A DNA stretch of 19,556 nt from Domibacillus sp. (lineage in GTDB: Bacteria; Bacillota; Bacilli; Bacillales; Domibacillaceae), in NCBI GenBank assembly GCA_031177795.1, contig JAPSKG010000013.1, positions 1 to 19,556 on the forward strand. The letters are read 5' to 3'. The notes under the pieces are model-generated. The model was not told the origin of the DNA and searched no databases. It saw only the letters and a list, made by a program, of their open reading frames with translations. Both the position numbers and the translations under genes were made by a program. The first letter of the stretch is position 1. Each line of letters begins with the position of its first letter. Below are positions 13,175 through 19,556 of the stretch, in pieces.

Positions 13175-15136
13175 TTATTTTAATTGAAACTGTTCCAGCT
13201 GGCGGTAAAGCGTGCTTCGGGATATGCCAAGGCTTTTAGCCGCCCGGCTATAATTATTGTCATGCATCATTAATGCTTGCATGAGTGCTTGCTTTTTCCA
13301 TTCTTCTTTTTTCATGGCCGGCTTTGAAGCATAAAAATGCTTCGAGGGCTCCCTTCGAAAAAGGTCATTCGGCAGGGATTGCAGTTCAATCACTGGACCA
13401 GCTGTTTTATGAATAGAGCGCTCTAAAACATTTTGAAGTTCACGGACATTGCCCGGCCAGTGATAATTGCAAAGCGCTTCTTTTACTGCCGGCGAAAAAC
13501 TGTTTATTTTCTTCCCGATCTTCCGCCCGCACTCACTTATAAAATATCTGGCAAGCAGCGGGATGTCTTTTTTTCGTTCGCGAAGCGGCAAAATTTGGAT
13601 GGGAATGACATTCAGCCGATAAAACAAATCTTCGCGGAATGTTTCTTTTTTCACTTCTTCTTCCAGCTTTTTATTTGTCGCCGCAATAATCCGGACGTTG
13701 ACCGGCAGCACCCGATGCCCACCGATGCGGATCACTTCTTTTGTTTGAAGAACACGCAGCAGTACGACTTGCATTTCCAGTGACATTTCACCAATTTCAT
13801 CTAAAAAAATAGTACCGCCGTCCGCTAATTCAAACTTTCCTGGACTCCCGCCTTTTCTTGCCCCGGTAAAAGCCCCTTCTTCGTAGCCAAACAACTCACT
13901 GCCAAGCAAATCACGCGGGATGGCACCGCAGTTAATCGCTATGAACGGTTTGTTTCTTCGTTCTCCTGCATTGTGTATCGCCTGGGCAAATACATCTTTT
14001 CCTGTTCCGCTTTCTCCCAAAAGAAGCACGTTAGCGTTTGTTAGCGCAGCTTGTTTGGCTTCTTGGATTTGCTGTAAAAATGCAGGGTCCTGTCCAATGA
14101 TTTCTTGAAAGGTTACTTTTGCCTGGCTGCCCGTCATGGCATTTATGAACTTTCGCACTTGATGAATTTCTTTAAACTGAATAAGCCAGCCAATGCCTCC
14201 ATCAATAGGCTGTATGCTGAGAAGAACATGCTTTCTTTCTTCTTTTCCGCTGACCTTCAGACGAATTTCTTTATCGCCTGATCCAGCCGGCCCTTTTAGT
14301 ACTTCTTGAAAAATGCGATTTTTAAAAACAGAAAAAACAAGTTTTCCCGTTAAATCTTTTTCATCCATTCCTGTGATTTGCTGCAGGGCATCGTTGATTT
14401 TTACAATTTGCCCGCTTTTATCCATAATTAATAATCCATCTTTTAAGGTGTTGGTGGTTGCTTCTAAATAGCGCTGCATAAGCTCGTTTTTTTCAGATTT
14501 CTCAAGCAGCTGAAGATGAGTTTCAATTGCTTTCACAGCTGAAACCACCATTCCCAGTGTGTGGGGATTTACTTTATCAAACGGCCCTGACATATTAAGT
14601 ACACCAATGACCTCTCCTTGCTTTCCACGAATCGGGGCAGCGGAACAAGTCCAAGCATGGCAAGCAGCACAATAATGCTCATGGGCATAAATCTGGAGCG
14701 GCTTTTCTTCCACAATCGCTGTCCCGATTGCGTTTGTGCCAAGCTCTTGCTCATTCCAGCTTGCTCCTTCTATAAACGACATTTTTTTCGCTTCCCGTAC
14801 CGTTTCTTCGTCTCCGATCACTTTTAATAACATGCCGGTTTCATCACATAAAATAACAACAAATCCAGAACCTTCCACCAAAGCATAAAGACTTTCCATA
14901 AGCGGCAGAGACACTTTAATGAGCAGCGATTTTTCCTTTAAGGTTTTTTCCAGCTTTTTTTCCGAGACTGATCCTCCAGGGCGAAAAGCATTTACACCAT
15001 TTTTTTTAGAACGCATCCAGGAAGCTTGAATAAAAGGATCAAGGCGGCTGTCTGCTATATCATCTTCTTCTATAAAGCGCTTCCAAATTTTTTGAAGCTG
15101 CTGCTTGTCTTTTGGCACTGCTTCGGCTCCTTTCAT
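13175..15136 (-). CDS. acoR: Sigma-54-dependent transcriptional activator, AcoR-like
   Basis: This enhancer-binding protein should sense acetoin or a related signal and remodel sigma-54 RNA polymerase at the acoABC promoter. The 653-residue protein contains a GAF sensor region (about 75-210, including GASWNEQELGTNAIGTA 124-140 and a Cys-rich HYCAACHAWTC stretch 154-164) and a PAS domain (about 222-330). The AAA+ domain (about 343-575) has Walker A GESGTGKD (374-381), the sigma-54 loop GAFTGA (421-426) and Walker B GGTIFLDE (440-447). A Fis-type helix-turn-helix (about 612-651, NYSRAAKSLGISRSTLYRQL) ends the protein. AAGGAG lies seven bases before the ATG. It precedes acoA, whereas in B. subtilis acoR follows acoABCL. 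No clear promoter or cre site was found in the 96 nt before it. Confidence 0.92.
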   Translation of the reverse strand: MKGAEAVPKDKQQLQKIWKRFIEEDDIADSRLDPFIQASWMRSKKNGVNAFRPGGSVSEKKLEKTLKEKSLLIKVSLPLMESLYALVEGSGFVVILCDETGMLLKVIGDEETVREAKKMSFIEGASWNEQELGTNAIGTAIVEEKPLQIYAHEHYCAACHAWTCSAAPIRGKQGEVIGVLNMSGPFDKVNPHTLGMVVSAVKAIETHLQLLEKSEKNELMQRYLEATTNTLKDGLLIMDKSGQIVKINDALQQITGMDEKDLTGKLVFSVFKNRIFQEVLKGPAGSGDKEIRLKVSGKEERKHVLLSIQPIDGGIGWLIQFKEIHQVRKFINAMTGSQAKVTFQEIIGQDPAFLQQIQEAKQAALTNANVLLLGESGTGKDVFAQAIHNAGERRNKPFIAINCGAIPRDLLGSELFGYEEGAFTGARKGGSPGKFELADGGTIFLDEIGEMSLEMQVVLLRVLQTKEVIRIGGHRVLPVNVRIIAATNKKLEEEVKKETFREDLFYRLNVIPIQILPLRERKKDIPLLARYFISECGRKIGKKINSFSPAVKEALCNYHWPGNVRELQNVLERSIHKTAGPVIELQSLPNDLFRREPSKHFYASKPAMKKEEWKKQALMQALMMHDNNYSRAAKSLGISRSTLYRQLEQFQLK

Positions 15137-15224
15137 TTGTTATCTCCTTGCTTAATTCGACAAAATTCATGAAAGACCTTCCTGTTATGTAAAGAACTGA
15201 TTTTTGCTTTTTATTTTTTTCTCT

Positions 15225-15280
15225 AAAAAAAACACCTCTTAAACAAGCAGTGCGAAATTTCTTTGCTTGTTTAAAAAGTG
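15225..15280 (-). terminator. Rho-independent terminator of tdk
   Basis: Arms 15233-15249 and 15264-15280 pair over 17 positions (15 Watson-Crick plus two G-U in the minus-strand RNA) with a 14-nt loop, followed in transcript direction by eight Ts. It starts 9 nt past the tdk stop codon and isolates tdk from acoR. Confidence 0.88.
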
Positions 15281-15289
15281 TCTTTAGCT

Positions 15290-15862
15290 TTAAAGCGGCG
15301 GATTTTGATGGCATTTCCGGCAAACCGGGTAATACGAATCATTTCCGCCTATTTGAATTTGTTCTCCTGTATAAACAGGTTTTCCCGCTTCATCTATACG
15401 CAGATTCATCGTTGCTTTTCGTTCGCAAAACCAGCAGATTGTTTTCATTTCCTCAATTTTGTCCGCATAAATAAGCATGTATTGGCTGCCTTCAAATAAC
15501 TCATTTTGAAAGTCATTTTTTAAACCAAATCCCATTACAGGAATGTGAAGCTGATCGACAATTTGAGCAAGCTGCAACACATGCTTTTTCGATAAAAACT
15601 GCACTTCGTCAATTAATACACAGGATGGGTTTAACGGGTTTTTCTTTACTTCTTCATATACATTGGTTTCTTCAAATATCGGCTGTGCCTGCCGGCGAAG
15701 GCCGATACGGCTTGAAATATATCCAACCTCATCACGTGTATCAAGCCCCGATGTAAAAAGAAGCACACATTTATTTTGTTCTTCGTAATTGTGGGCTACC
15801 TTTAAAATCTCAATTGATTTTCCGCTGTTCATTGCGCCATATTTGAAAAAAAGCTGGGCCAT
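15290..15862 (-). CDS. tdk: Thymidine kinase (streptococcal/E. coli-type subgroup)
   Basis: Type II thymidine kinase phosphorylates thymidine to dTMP with ATP. With the ATG at 15862 the 190-residue protein begins MAQLFFKYGAMNSGKS; the frame is open to a GTG nine codons earlier, but GGAGGG precedes this ATG (about 11 nt) and homologues start here. The P-loop is GAMNSGKS (9-16), the catalytic region IDEVQF (84-89), and GFGLKNDFQNELFEGS (111-126) follows. The structural zinc site is C143-x2-C146 and C181-x2-C184. The text resembles the Streptococcus and E. coli enzymes (MAQLYY...MNSGKT) much more than the B. subtilis enzyme (LICGSMFSGKSEELIRR), although the gene sits at the B. subtilis tdk position beside rpmE. 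Confidence 0.93.
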   Translation of the reverse strand: MAQLFFKYGAMNSGKSIEILKVAHNYEEQNKCVLLFTSGLDTRDEVGYISSRIGLRRQAQPIFEETNVYEEVKKNPLNPSCVLIDEVQFLSKKHVLQLAQIVDQLHIPVMGFGLKNDFQNELFEGSQYMLIYADKIEEMKTICWFCERKATMNLRIDEAGKPVYTGEQIQIGGNDSYYPVCRKCHQNPPL

Positions 15863-15897
15863 ACCCTTTTGTCCCTCCGTTGTTTTCACTCACTTTT

Positions 15898-15955
15898 AAA
15901 AAAAGCTGCTTGTTTCTTTCCTTTTAAAAAAAGAAGCAAAAGCATTTAAACTGCT
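15898..15955 (-). terminator. Weak terminator-like hairpin before tdk
   Basis: In minus-strand direction TGCTT...TTCTTT pairs with AAAGAA...AAGCA across a small internal loop, followed by GC and a seven-T run (complement of 15899-15905). It lies in the tdk leader about 40 nt before the start codon. The stem is AT-rich and imperfect, so termination or attenuation here is only a possibility. Confidence 0.3.
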
Positions 15956-15978
15956 GATAAACACTTGATTTATTCAGT

Positions 15979-16013
15979 CAACAATCCGCGAAAAAACCTT
16001 TCGCGGATTGTTG
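15979..16013. repeat. Perfect 15-bp inverted repeat between rpmE and tdk
   Basis: Arms 15979-15993 and 15999-16013 (caacaatccgcgaaa and its complement) form a perfect 15-bp stem with a 5-nt loop. On the plus strand it is followed by TTTTACG; on the minus strand by GACTGAATAAATC, so it is not a standard terminator for minus-strand genes. It may be a back-up hairpin, a processing site or a protein-binding palindrome. Confidence 0.6.
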
Positions 16014-16030
16014 TTTTACGTTATTATGCA

Positions 16031-16069
16031 CAAAAAAACAGGCAAGCAGTTTGCACTCCTTGCCTGTTT
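16031..16069 (-). terminator. Rho-independent terminator of rpmE
   Basis: Arms aaacaggcaag (16036-16046) and cttgcctgttt (16059-16069) make a perfect 11-bp stem with a 12-nt loop; the transcript continues into TTTTG. It lies 11 nt past the rpmE stop codon. Confidence 0.9.
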
Positions 16070-16079
16070 CTTTCTATCA

Positions 16080-16292
16080 TTATCTTGCTTGATCTTTAAG
16101 GCCGTATTTTTTGTTGAAGCGATCCACACGTCCGCCTGCATCAGCAAACTTCTGACGTCCAGTATAGAATGGATGGCATTCAGAGCAAACCTCTACACGA
16201 ATTTCTTCTTTAACGGAACCAGTTTGAAACTCATTTCCGCATGCACATTTAACAAATGCTGTTTTGTAGTTAGGATGAAGTCCTGCTTGCAT
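16080..16292 (-). CDS. rpmE: 50S ribosomal protein L31 (zinc-binding type)
   Basis: The 70-residue protein begins MQAGLHPNYK at the ATG of 16292, which has AAGGAG nine bases upstream; the open frame upstream is non-coding leader. It carries the zinc ligands of the C+ form of L31 at Cys16, Cys18, Cys36 and Cys39 (KCACGN, VCSECH), then the family signature HPFYTGRQKF and RVDRFNKKYG. L31 sits at the inter-subunit bridge of the ribosome. In B. subtilis the zinc form is replaced by the zinc-free YtiA (RpmEB) under zinc starvation; whether a YtiA homologue exists here cannot be seen. It has its own strong promoter and terminator, and a leader of about 90 nt. Confidence 0.96.
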   Translation of the reverse strand: MQAGLHPNYKTAFVKCACGNEFQTGSVKEEIRVEVCSECHPFYTGRQKFADAGGRVDRFNKKYGLKDQAR

Positions 16293-16390
16293 GTTTTTTC
16301 TCTCCTTCCGCCCTGAGTCATTCCGAAACAGAGTTATTATTAAGGGGTTAGGCAGCTGCCTCCCAAAAATCTTTAAACCACACAAATTAG

Positions 16391-16419
16391 ATTATAACAG
16401 GCATCCGGTTGTAATGCAA
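16391..16419 (-). promoter_or_regulatory. Strong sigma-A promoter of rpmE
   Basis: On the minus strand TTGCAT (16414-16419), a 17-nt spacer and a perfect TATAAT (16391-16396) preceded by TGT form an extended -10 promoter. It starts just after the rho stop codon. The predicted start near 16384 gives a leader of about 90 nt that contains the palindrome ggcagctgcc. Confidence 0.82.
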
Positions 16420-16424
16420 ATAGA

Positions 16425-17708
16425 TTAAAGCATTTTTTTCGATGTGCCATTTTTCTTTGTTTCAGCAAGAAGCTGGGCAATAAAGTCTTCGTTGCTCTTT
16501 GTTTGGCGCAAGCGGCGCAGCACTTTATCAGCAAGATCAGGTGCATCAGACATGGTTTTTCGAATGGCCCAAACCATCTCAAGCTGTTCTTTTGCAATAA
16601 GCAATTCTTCTTTCCGCGTACCCGAACGGCGAATATCGATTGCCGGGAAAATACGGCGCTCAGCAAGAGAACGGTCAAGGTGCAGCTCCATGTTGCCTGT
16701 CCCTTTAAATTCTTCGTAAATCACATCGTCCATACGTGAACCAGTGTCCACGAGAGCGGTGGCAAGAATGGTTAAGCTGCCGCCTTCTTCAATGTTTCGG
16801 GCTGCACCGAAAAAGCGTTTTGGGCGATGGAAAGCAGCCGGGTCAATCCCGCCTGAAAGCGTGCGCCCGCTTGGCGGAATCACCAGGTTGTACGCACGGG
16901 CAAGCCGTGTGATGGAATCCATTAAAATAATGACGTCCCGCTTATGCTCAACAAGGCGCATGGCGCGCTCTAATACAAGCTCCGCTACTTTAATATGGTT
17001 TTCCGGCACTTCATCAAACGTAGAGCTGACAACTTCAGCTTCTACTGAACGTTCAATATCCGTGACTTCTTCCGGGCGTTCGTCAATTAAAAGAACAATT
17101 AATTCTGCTTCCGGGTGGTTTGCGGTAATAGAATTGGCAATTTCTTTTAAAAGCATTGTTTTCCCTGCTTTTGGAGGAGCGACAATTAAACCGCGCTGGC
17201 CAAATCCGACTGGCGAAACAAGATCCATAATGCGGGTTGACAGGTGCTTTGATTCCACTTCAAGCTGAATTTGACGGTCTGGATAGAGGGGTGTCAATGC
17301 AGGAAAGTGTACGCGTTCCTTGGCCGTTTCAGGATCATCTCCGTTAACGGCTTCTACGTGCAGCAGGCCATAATATCGTTCATTTTCTTTTGGCGGGCGA
17401 ACTTTTCCGGAAACTTTATCTCCGTTACGAAGATCAAAACGGCGAATTTGGGAAGCGGAAATGTAAATGTCTTCTGAACTGGCTGAGTAATTAATTGGAC
17501 GGAGAAAACCGAAGCCTTCTGATTGGATGATTTCAAGAACACCTTCCATAAAAAAGAAGCCTTGTTGTTCTGCACGCGCTTTTAAAATAGCAAAAATAAG
17601 TTCTTTTTTTGTAAGCTTGCTGTAGTACGAAATTTTATACGTTTTTGCAAGCTCATATAACTCTTTTAATTTTAAGTTTTCAAGATGGTTAATTGTTAAT
17701 TCTTCCAT
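16425..17708 (-). CDS. rho: Transcription termination factor Rho
   Basis: Rho is the hexameric RNA-dependent ATPase that ends transcription of untranslated RNA and suppresses antisense transcripts in Bacillus. The 427-residue protein has the B. subtilis length. The N-terminal Rho_N helical domain (about 5-45) leads to the cold-shock-like RNA-binding domain (about 50-125; FGFLR 66-70, EDIYIS 79-84). The RecA-type motor follows (about 140-420), with Walker A PPKAGKTM (178-185), Walker B VIILMD (259-264) and the Q-loop/R-loop region LSGGIDPAAFHRPKRFFGAARN (284-305). No long N-terminal insertion is present. The Shine-Dalgarno is weak (GTGGTG). The upstream 105 nt hold the glpX terminator and a C-rich tract but no clear promoter. 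Confidence 0.97.
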   Translation of the reverse strand: MEELTINHLENLKLKELYELAKTYKISYYSKLTKKELIFAILKARAEQQGFFFMEGVLEIIQSEGFGFLRPINYSASSEDIYISASQIRRFDLRNGDKVSGKVRPPKENERYYGLLHVEAVNGDDPETAKERVHFPALTPLYPDRQIQLEVESKHLSTRIMDLVSPVGFGQRGLIVAPPKAGKTMLLKEIANSITANHPEAELIVLLIDERPEEVTDIERSVEAEVVSSTFDEVPENHIKVAELVLERAMRLVEHKRDVIILMDSITRLARAYNLVIPPSGRTLSGGIDPAAFHRPKRFFGAARNIEEGGSLTILATALVDTGSRMDDVIYEEFKGTGNMELHLDRSLAERRIFPAIDIRRSGTRKEELLIAKEQLEMVWAIRKTMSDAPDLADKVLRRLRQTKSNEDFIAQLLAETKKNGTSKKML

Positions 17709-17813
17709 TATGGCACCACACTTTTATAAAAATGATTTTTAGGGGAGGGATGGCAATACTTTGGCGATAATCAAGAAGCTATCAGGCTGGTGGTTGTTGA
17801 ATTGAATCATATA

Positions 17814-17849
17814 AAACAGCGGAGAACCGGATTGGCTGCACCGCTGTTT
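17814..17849 (-). terminator. Terminator hairpin of glpX
   Basis: Arms aaacagcgg (17814-17822) and ccgctgttt (17841-17849) form a 9-bp stem with an 18-nt loop, 11 nt past the glpX stop codon. The minus-strand tail is TATATGATTC, a weak U-tract. On the plus strand the tail is GTTTTTTC, so the hairpin could work in both directions. Confidence 0.65.
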
Positions 17850-17860
17850 GTTTTTTCTTG

Positions 17861-18823
17861 TTATTTAATAACCAGGTTTGGTTTTTTATTTAAGCTGTGA
17901 CGGCCATCAACAAAACGAACCGTTCCGGACTTTGCACGCATAACCACTGACTGGGTTTCAGCGTATGTACCTTTGAATTGAACACCGCGCAGAAGTTCGC
18001 CATCTGTCACACCAGTGGCTGCAAAAATAGCGTCGTCTCCACGCACCAGGTCTTCCATGCGAAGCACTTTGTTTACATCAAGGCCCATTTGCTTGCATCG
18101 TTCAAGTTCCTGTTCACTTTGAGGCAAAAGGCGTCCTTGAATTTCCCCTCCAAGCGCTTTCAATGCCACTGCGGAAATAACTCCCTCAGGCGCACCTCCT
18201 GAACCAAACAAAATGTCTACACCTGTTGAGTCAAATGCTGTGTTGATTGCCCCGGCAATATCACCATCATTAATCAGTTTAATACGAGCGCCCGCTGCAC
18301 GCAATTCTGCAATGATATGCTGGTGGCGTTCACGGTTTAAAATCGTTGCTACCACATCTTCAATATCTTTGTTTTTTGCTTTCGCAACCGCTTTTAAATT
18401 ATCTGTTACCGAGGCATTAATGTCGATCATGCCGACTGCTTCCGGGCCAACAGCAATTTTATCCATATACATATCCGGAGCATTCAGCAAATTGCCATGA
18501 TCTGCAACCGCCAGTACAGCAAGAGCATTCCAGCCGCCGGCAGCAACAATATTGGTTCCTTCCAGAGGATCAACCGCAACATCTACGCGAGGGCCATAAC
18601 CTGTGCCAAGCTTTTCGCCGATATACAGCATTGGAGCTTCGTCCATTTCGCCTTCGCCAATTACAACAGTTCCTTTCATCGGAACTGTGTCAAATACATC
18701 ACGCATTGCTGAAGTTGCTGCACCATCTGCTTCATCTTTTAAACCACGCCCCATCCAGCGTGCCGAAGCTTGTGCTGCCGCTTCTGTTACGCGAACGAGT
18801 TCCATCGATAAACTTCTTTCCAT
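17861..18823 (-). CDS. glpX: Fructose-1,6-bisphosphatase, class II (GlpX)
   Basis: GlpX hydrolyses fructose 1,6-bisphosphate to fructose 6-phosphate in gluconeogenesis, using divalent metal. The 320-residue protein begins MERSLSMELVRVTEAAA at the ATG of 18823 (B. subtilis is 321); GGGAGGAAAGAG precedes it, and the open frame upstream is leader. Metal and phosphate motifs are VIGEGEMDEAP (54-64) and DPLEGTN (85-91), and GSGGAPEGV follows in the C-terminal half. It is homologous to inositol monophosphatase-fold class II FBPases and not to the class III Fbp of B. subtilis. It lies in the same place as B. subtilis glpX, between murAB and rho, with an extended -10 promoter and a hairpin terminator. 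Confidence 0.96.
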   Translation of the reverse strand: MERSLSMELVRVTEAAAQASARWMGRGLKDEADGAATSAMRDVFDTVPMKGTVVIGEGEMDEAPMLYIGEKLGTGYGPRVDVAVDPLEGTNIVAAGGWNALAVLAVADHGNLLNAPDMYMDKIAVGPEAVGMIDINASVTDNLKAVAKAKNKDIEDVVATILNRERHQHIIAELRAAGARIKLINDGDIAGAINTAFDSTGVDILFGSGGAPEGVISAVALKALGGEIQGRLLPQSEQELERCKQMGLDVNKVLRMEDLVRGDDAIFAATGVTDGELLRGVQFKGTYAETQSVVMRAKSGTVRFVDGRHSLNKKPNLVIK

Positions 18824-18866
18824 AGATCTCTTTCCTCCCGTGTAACAAACAACTAATGTATCTATC

Positions 18867-18895
18867 TGTATAGCAAATTCTTTTATATATTGTAA
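18867..18895 (-). promoter_or_regulatory. Sigma-A promoter of glpX
   Basis: On the minus strand TTACAA (18890-18895), a 17-nt spacer and TATACA (18867-18872) preceded by TGC form an extended -10 promoter, about 45 nt upstream of the start codon. A second extended -10-like TGTTACAAT overlaps the -35. Confidence 0.55.
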
Positions 18896-19023
18896 CACAT
18901 TTGCTATTTGTTCGGCATGTCCCAGCAAATTTTTTTATTCTATGTGTAAAAGTGTTAACCATTTGAAAAAGATCTTAAAACAAAGCAAAGCTGTTTCATT
19001 GACGTTCATAAAATTTATTAGTT

Positions 19024-19108
19024 CAGGGCGGTGCAATACCAGGCGAAAAACGCATTCCGGCAGACCGGCAGTTTATAACTGCTGCTTCCTTGGGTTGTAC
19101 CAGCCCTG
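19024..19108 (+). ncRNA. Candidate structured RNA between murAB and glpX
   Basis: An 85-nt block folds into an outer stem of 16 pairs with two single-base bulges (19024-19040 with 19092-19108). Inside are an 8-bp hairpin (19066-19073 with 19077-19084, loop tat) and a CCGG-caga-CCGG stem (19057-19068, which overlaps the first). Two outer pairs and one inner pair are G-U when read on the plus strand but would be C-A mismatches on the minus strand, which favours a plus-strand RNA antisense to the murAB tail. A T-rich stretch follows (19109-19130). No clear promoter was found and I recognise no known family, so this is a structural prediction only. Confidence 0.4.
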
Positions 19109-19119
19109 TTGAATAAATT

Positions 19120-19556
19120 TTATTTTATTTCTTGAAACTCTTCTTCTGACATTTCTTCACGCCAAATTGTTGCACCGAGCGCTGTTAGTTTTTCCGTAAG
19201 ATTGCTGTAACCGCGGTCGATATGTTCAAGCCCGGTCACTTCCGTTACCCCGTCTGCCATTAAACCGGCAATCACAAGTGCTGCTCCCGCACGCAAATCA
19301 CTTGCTTTTACTCTTGCTCCCTGCAATTGAACCGGTCCATTGACAATGGCAGAGCGTCCTTCTGTTTTCACATTTGCTCCCATGCGGCGCAGCTCATCAA
19401 TGTGCTTGAAACGCGCCGGGTAAATTGTATCAGTTACAATAGCAGAGCCGGCCGCTTTCGTTAACAAAGCTGTAAAGGGCTGCTGTAAATCCGTCGCAAA
19501 ACCGGGATAAACAAGCGTTTTGATATCAACCGTTTTCAATGATTTTGCTTTTCCAA
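19120..19556 (-). CDS. murAB: UDP-N-acetylglucosamine 1-carboxyvinyltransferase, 3' part
   Basis: MurA transfers enolpyruvate from PEP to UDP-GlcNAc, the first committed step of peptidoglycan synthesis. About 145 C-terminal codons are visible; the frame is open to the window edge, so the gene is truncated only by the window. Recognisable stretches are TLVYPGFATDLQQPF, TIYPARFKHIDELRRMGANV, the LQGARVKASDLRAGAALVIAGLM region with its conserved Asp-Leu-Arg, and HIDRGYSNLTEKLTALGA. The active-site Cys lies outside. The text and the position before glpX match B. subtilis murAB (MurZ type) rather than the murAA copy, but the paralogue call rests mainly on synteny. No clear rho-independent terminator follows. 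Confidence 0.92.
   Translation of the reverse strand, partial: GKAKSLKTVDIKTLVYPGFATDLQQPFTALLTKAAGSAIVTDTIYPARFKHIDELRRMGANVKTEGRSAIVNGPVQLQGARVKASDLRAGAALVIAGLMADGVTEVTGLEHIDRGYSNLTEKLTALGATIWREEMSEEEFQEIK

Noticed and set aside
14645..14675. CxxCH (CAACH, AcoR residues 156-160) as a haem c motif
   Set aside because: The protein is cytoplasmic with no export signal, and the stretch lies in a conserved GAF-region segment of AcoR-type regulators, so covalent haem attachment is implausible.
17709..17813. Promoter for rho
   Set aside because: Candidates such as TTGCCA or TTGATT lack a -10 at acceptable spacing. Only a C-rich tract (ccctcccct) is notable, and I could not assign it a function.
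19023..19107. T-box motif on the minus strand (AGGGCTGGTAC resembles AGGGTGGTACCGCG)
   Set aside because: The match is broken by an insertion, the following CGCG is missing, and the downstream gene is glpX, not an aminoacyl-tRNA synthetase or amino-acid gene.

Overview
This window is core chromosome of an endospore-forming, low-to-moderate GC Firmicute of the Bacillaceae or a close relative. The evidence is a spoIIR gene, Bacillus-like Shine-Dalgarno and sigma-A signals, and gene order close to the Bacillus subtilis murAB-glpX-rho-rpmE-tdk-prfA-prmC-spoIIR-ywlC-mntP-ywlE-rpiB(ywlF)-ywlG-glyA-upp-mnaA segment. All 20 genes lie on the minus strand, so transcription runs from high to low coordinates. 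I do not name a species.

Layout in transcription order (high to low coordinates). Positions 19556-17861: the 3' end of murAB (cell wall precursor), a structured intergenic block, then glpX (gluconeogenic fructose-1,6-bisphosphatase) with its own promoter and terminator. Positions 17708-15290: rho, rpmE (ribosomal protein L31) and tdk (thymidine kinase), separated by promoters and hairpins. Positions 15136-9585: an accessory block that I do not expect at this locus in B. subtilis. It holds an AcoR-type sigma-54 activator, a strong terminator, a cre-like site, a textbook -24/-12 promoter, and acoA-acoB-acoC, which encode E1alpha, E1beta and E2 of an acetoin or 2-oxoacid dehydrogenase complex. 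No E3 gene is present. Positions 9505-6996: prfA (RF1), prmC (RF methyltransferase) and spoIIR (forespore signal protein). Positions 6995-5757: a DnaA-box cluster next to ywlC (tRNA t6A synthesis). Positions 5721-3446: mntP (Mn efflux), ywlE (protein-arginine phosphatase), rpiB and ywlG. Positions 3374-35: glyA with promoter and terminator, then upp-mnaA.

Most of the window is housekeeping: translation, one-carbon and nucleotide metabolism, and wall precursors. The most interesting parts are (1) the self-contained sigma-54/AcoR/E1-E2 module wedged before prfA, with an E2 that carries two tandem E3-binding domains and no visible terminator before the release-factor genes; (2) the ectopic DnaA-box cluster at ywlC; (3) a thymidine kinase of streptococcal/enterobacterial type in place of the B. 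subtilis type; and (4) an 85-nt folded element between murAB and glpX whose wobble pairs favour a plus-strand RNA. No IS element, prophage, CRISPR array, tRNA or rRNA was found. No gap between genes exceeds 300 bases; the largest is the 296-nt murAB-glpX gap.
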